From: a bacterium (Candidatus Gribaldobacteria) CG10_big_fil_rev_8_21_14_0_10_37_21
Lineage (GTDB): Bacteria > Patescibacteriota > Minisyncoccia > Minisyncoccales > CG1-02-41-26
Length of the DNA: 5,703 bases
Assembly: GCA_002773495.1 (NCBI GenBank)
Contig: PFAX01000025.1
Span: 1 to 5,703, forward strand
Reading direction: 5' to 3'
The position numbers were made by a program, and so were the translations under genes. Positions 5,682 to 5,703 of the stretch are shown here, in pieces; positions within the stretch are counted from its first letter, which is position 1; every line of letters begins with the position of its first letter. The notes below the pieces were generated by a model. That model had not been told where the DNA came from. It did no database searches and was given only the letters and a program-made list of their open reading frames with translations.

Positions 5682-5703
5682 AGGTTTGGAGTTTGGGTTT
5701 TTA

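Noticed and set aside
5600..5703. Foldback assembly or amplification artefact at the right edge
   Set aside because: A foldback would give near-identical arms over a long stretch; here identity ends after 13 bases and the inner steps and outer flanks differ. Not fully excluded without reads.
1..5703. Alternative genetic code with TGA read as an amino acid
   Set aside because: TGA ends the sugar transferase exactly where the family C-terminus is expected, and tryptophan positions use TGG.

Overview
The window is AT-rich, gene-dense DNA carrying part of a cell-surface glycan locus. It probably comes from a small-genome bacterium of the candidate phyla radiation (Patescibacteria, Parcubacteria-like). 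The support for that placement is indirect: the tight packing, the absence of recognisable Shine-Dalgarno sites before the start codons, apparent leaderless promoters, a TrmB-type regulator and the N-terminal style of the flippase. TGA is used as a stop (end of the sugar transferase gene), so the recoded Gracilibacteria/Absconditabacteria are unlikely. No RNA gene, CRISPR array, insertion sequence or origin was seen, and no gene-free stretch exceeds 300 bases.

Layout from left to right: a GNAT acetyltransferase (+) cut by the left edge, then a pseudaminic-acid synthase-like gene, pseI (+), 3 bases later. This pair converges, with one base between stop codons, on a MOP-superfamily polysaccharide flippase (-). 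The flippase diverges from a family 2 glycosyltransferase (+) with essentially no intergenic DNA. The glycosyltransferase converges across a 120-base spacer holding a 32-base palindrome on a full-length polyprenyl-phosphate sugar-phosphate transferase (-). Upstream of that gene, in a 178-base spacer, lie its promoter and the intrinsic terminator of the next gene, a shortened TrmB-family regulator (-). The TrmB start codon sits at the axis of a 46-base nested inverted repeat near the right edge.

Together the genes fit a lipid-linked glycan pathway. The sugar-phosphate transferase would load the first sugar on undecaprenyl phosphate, the family 2 enzyme would extend the chain, and the GNAT and PseI proteins would make a nonulosonic acid (pseudaminic-type) building block. 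The flippase would move the finished lipid-linked oligosaccharide across the membrane. The other nonulosonic acid genes (PseB, C, F, G types) are not here and are expected to the left.

The most unusual signals are in regulation. Three gene starts (flippase, glycosyltransferase, sugar transferase) have a -10-like hexamer exactly 6 bases before ATG, which would put transcription start on the A of ATG. Two start regions, flippase/glycosyltransferase and TrmB, lie in perfect palindromes from which both strands read an ATG. No clearly undescribed protein system could be identified; the protein families are all known.
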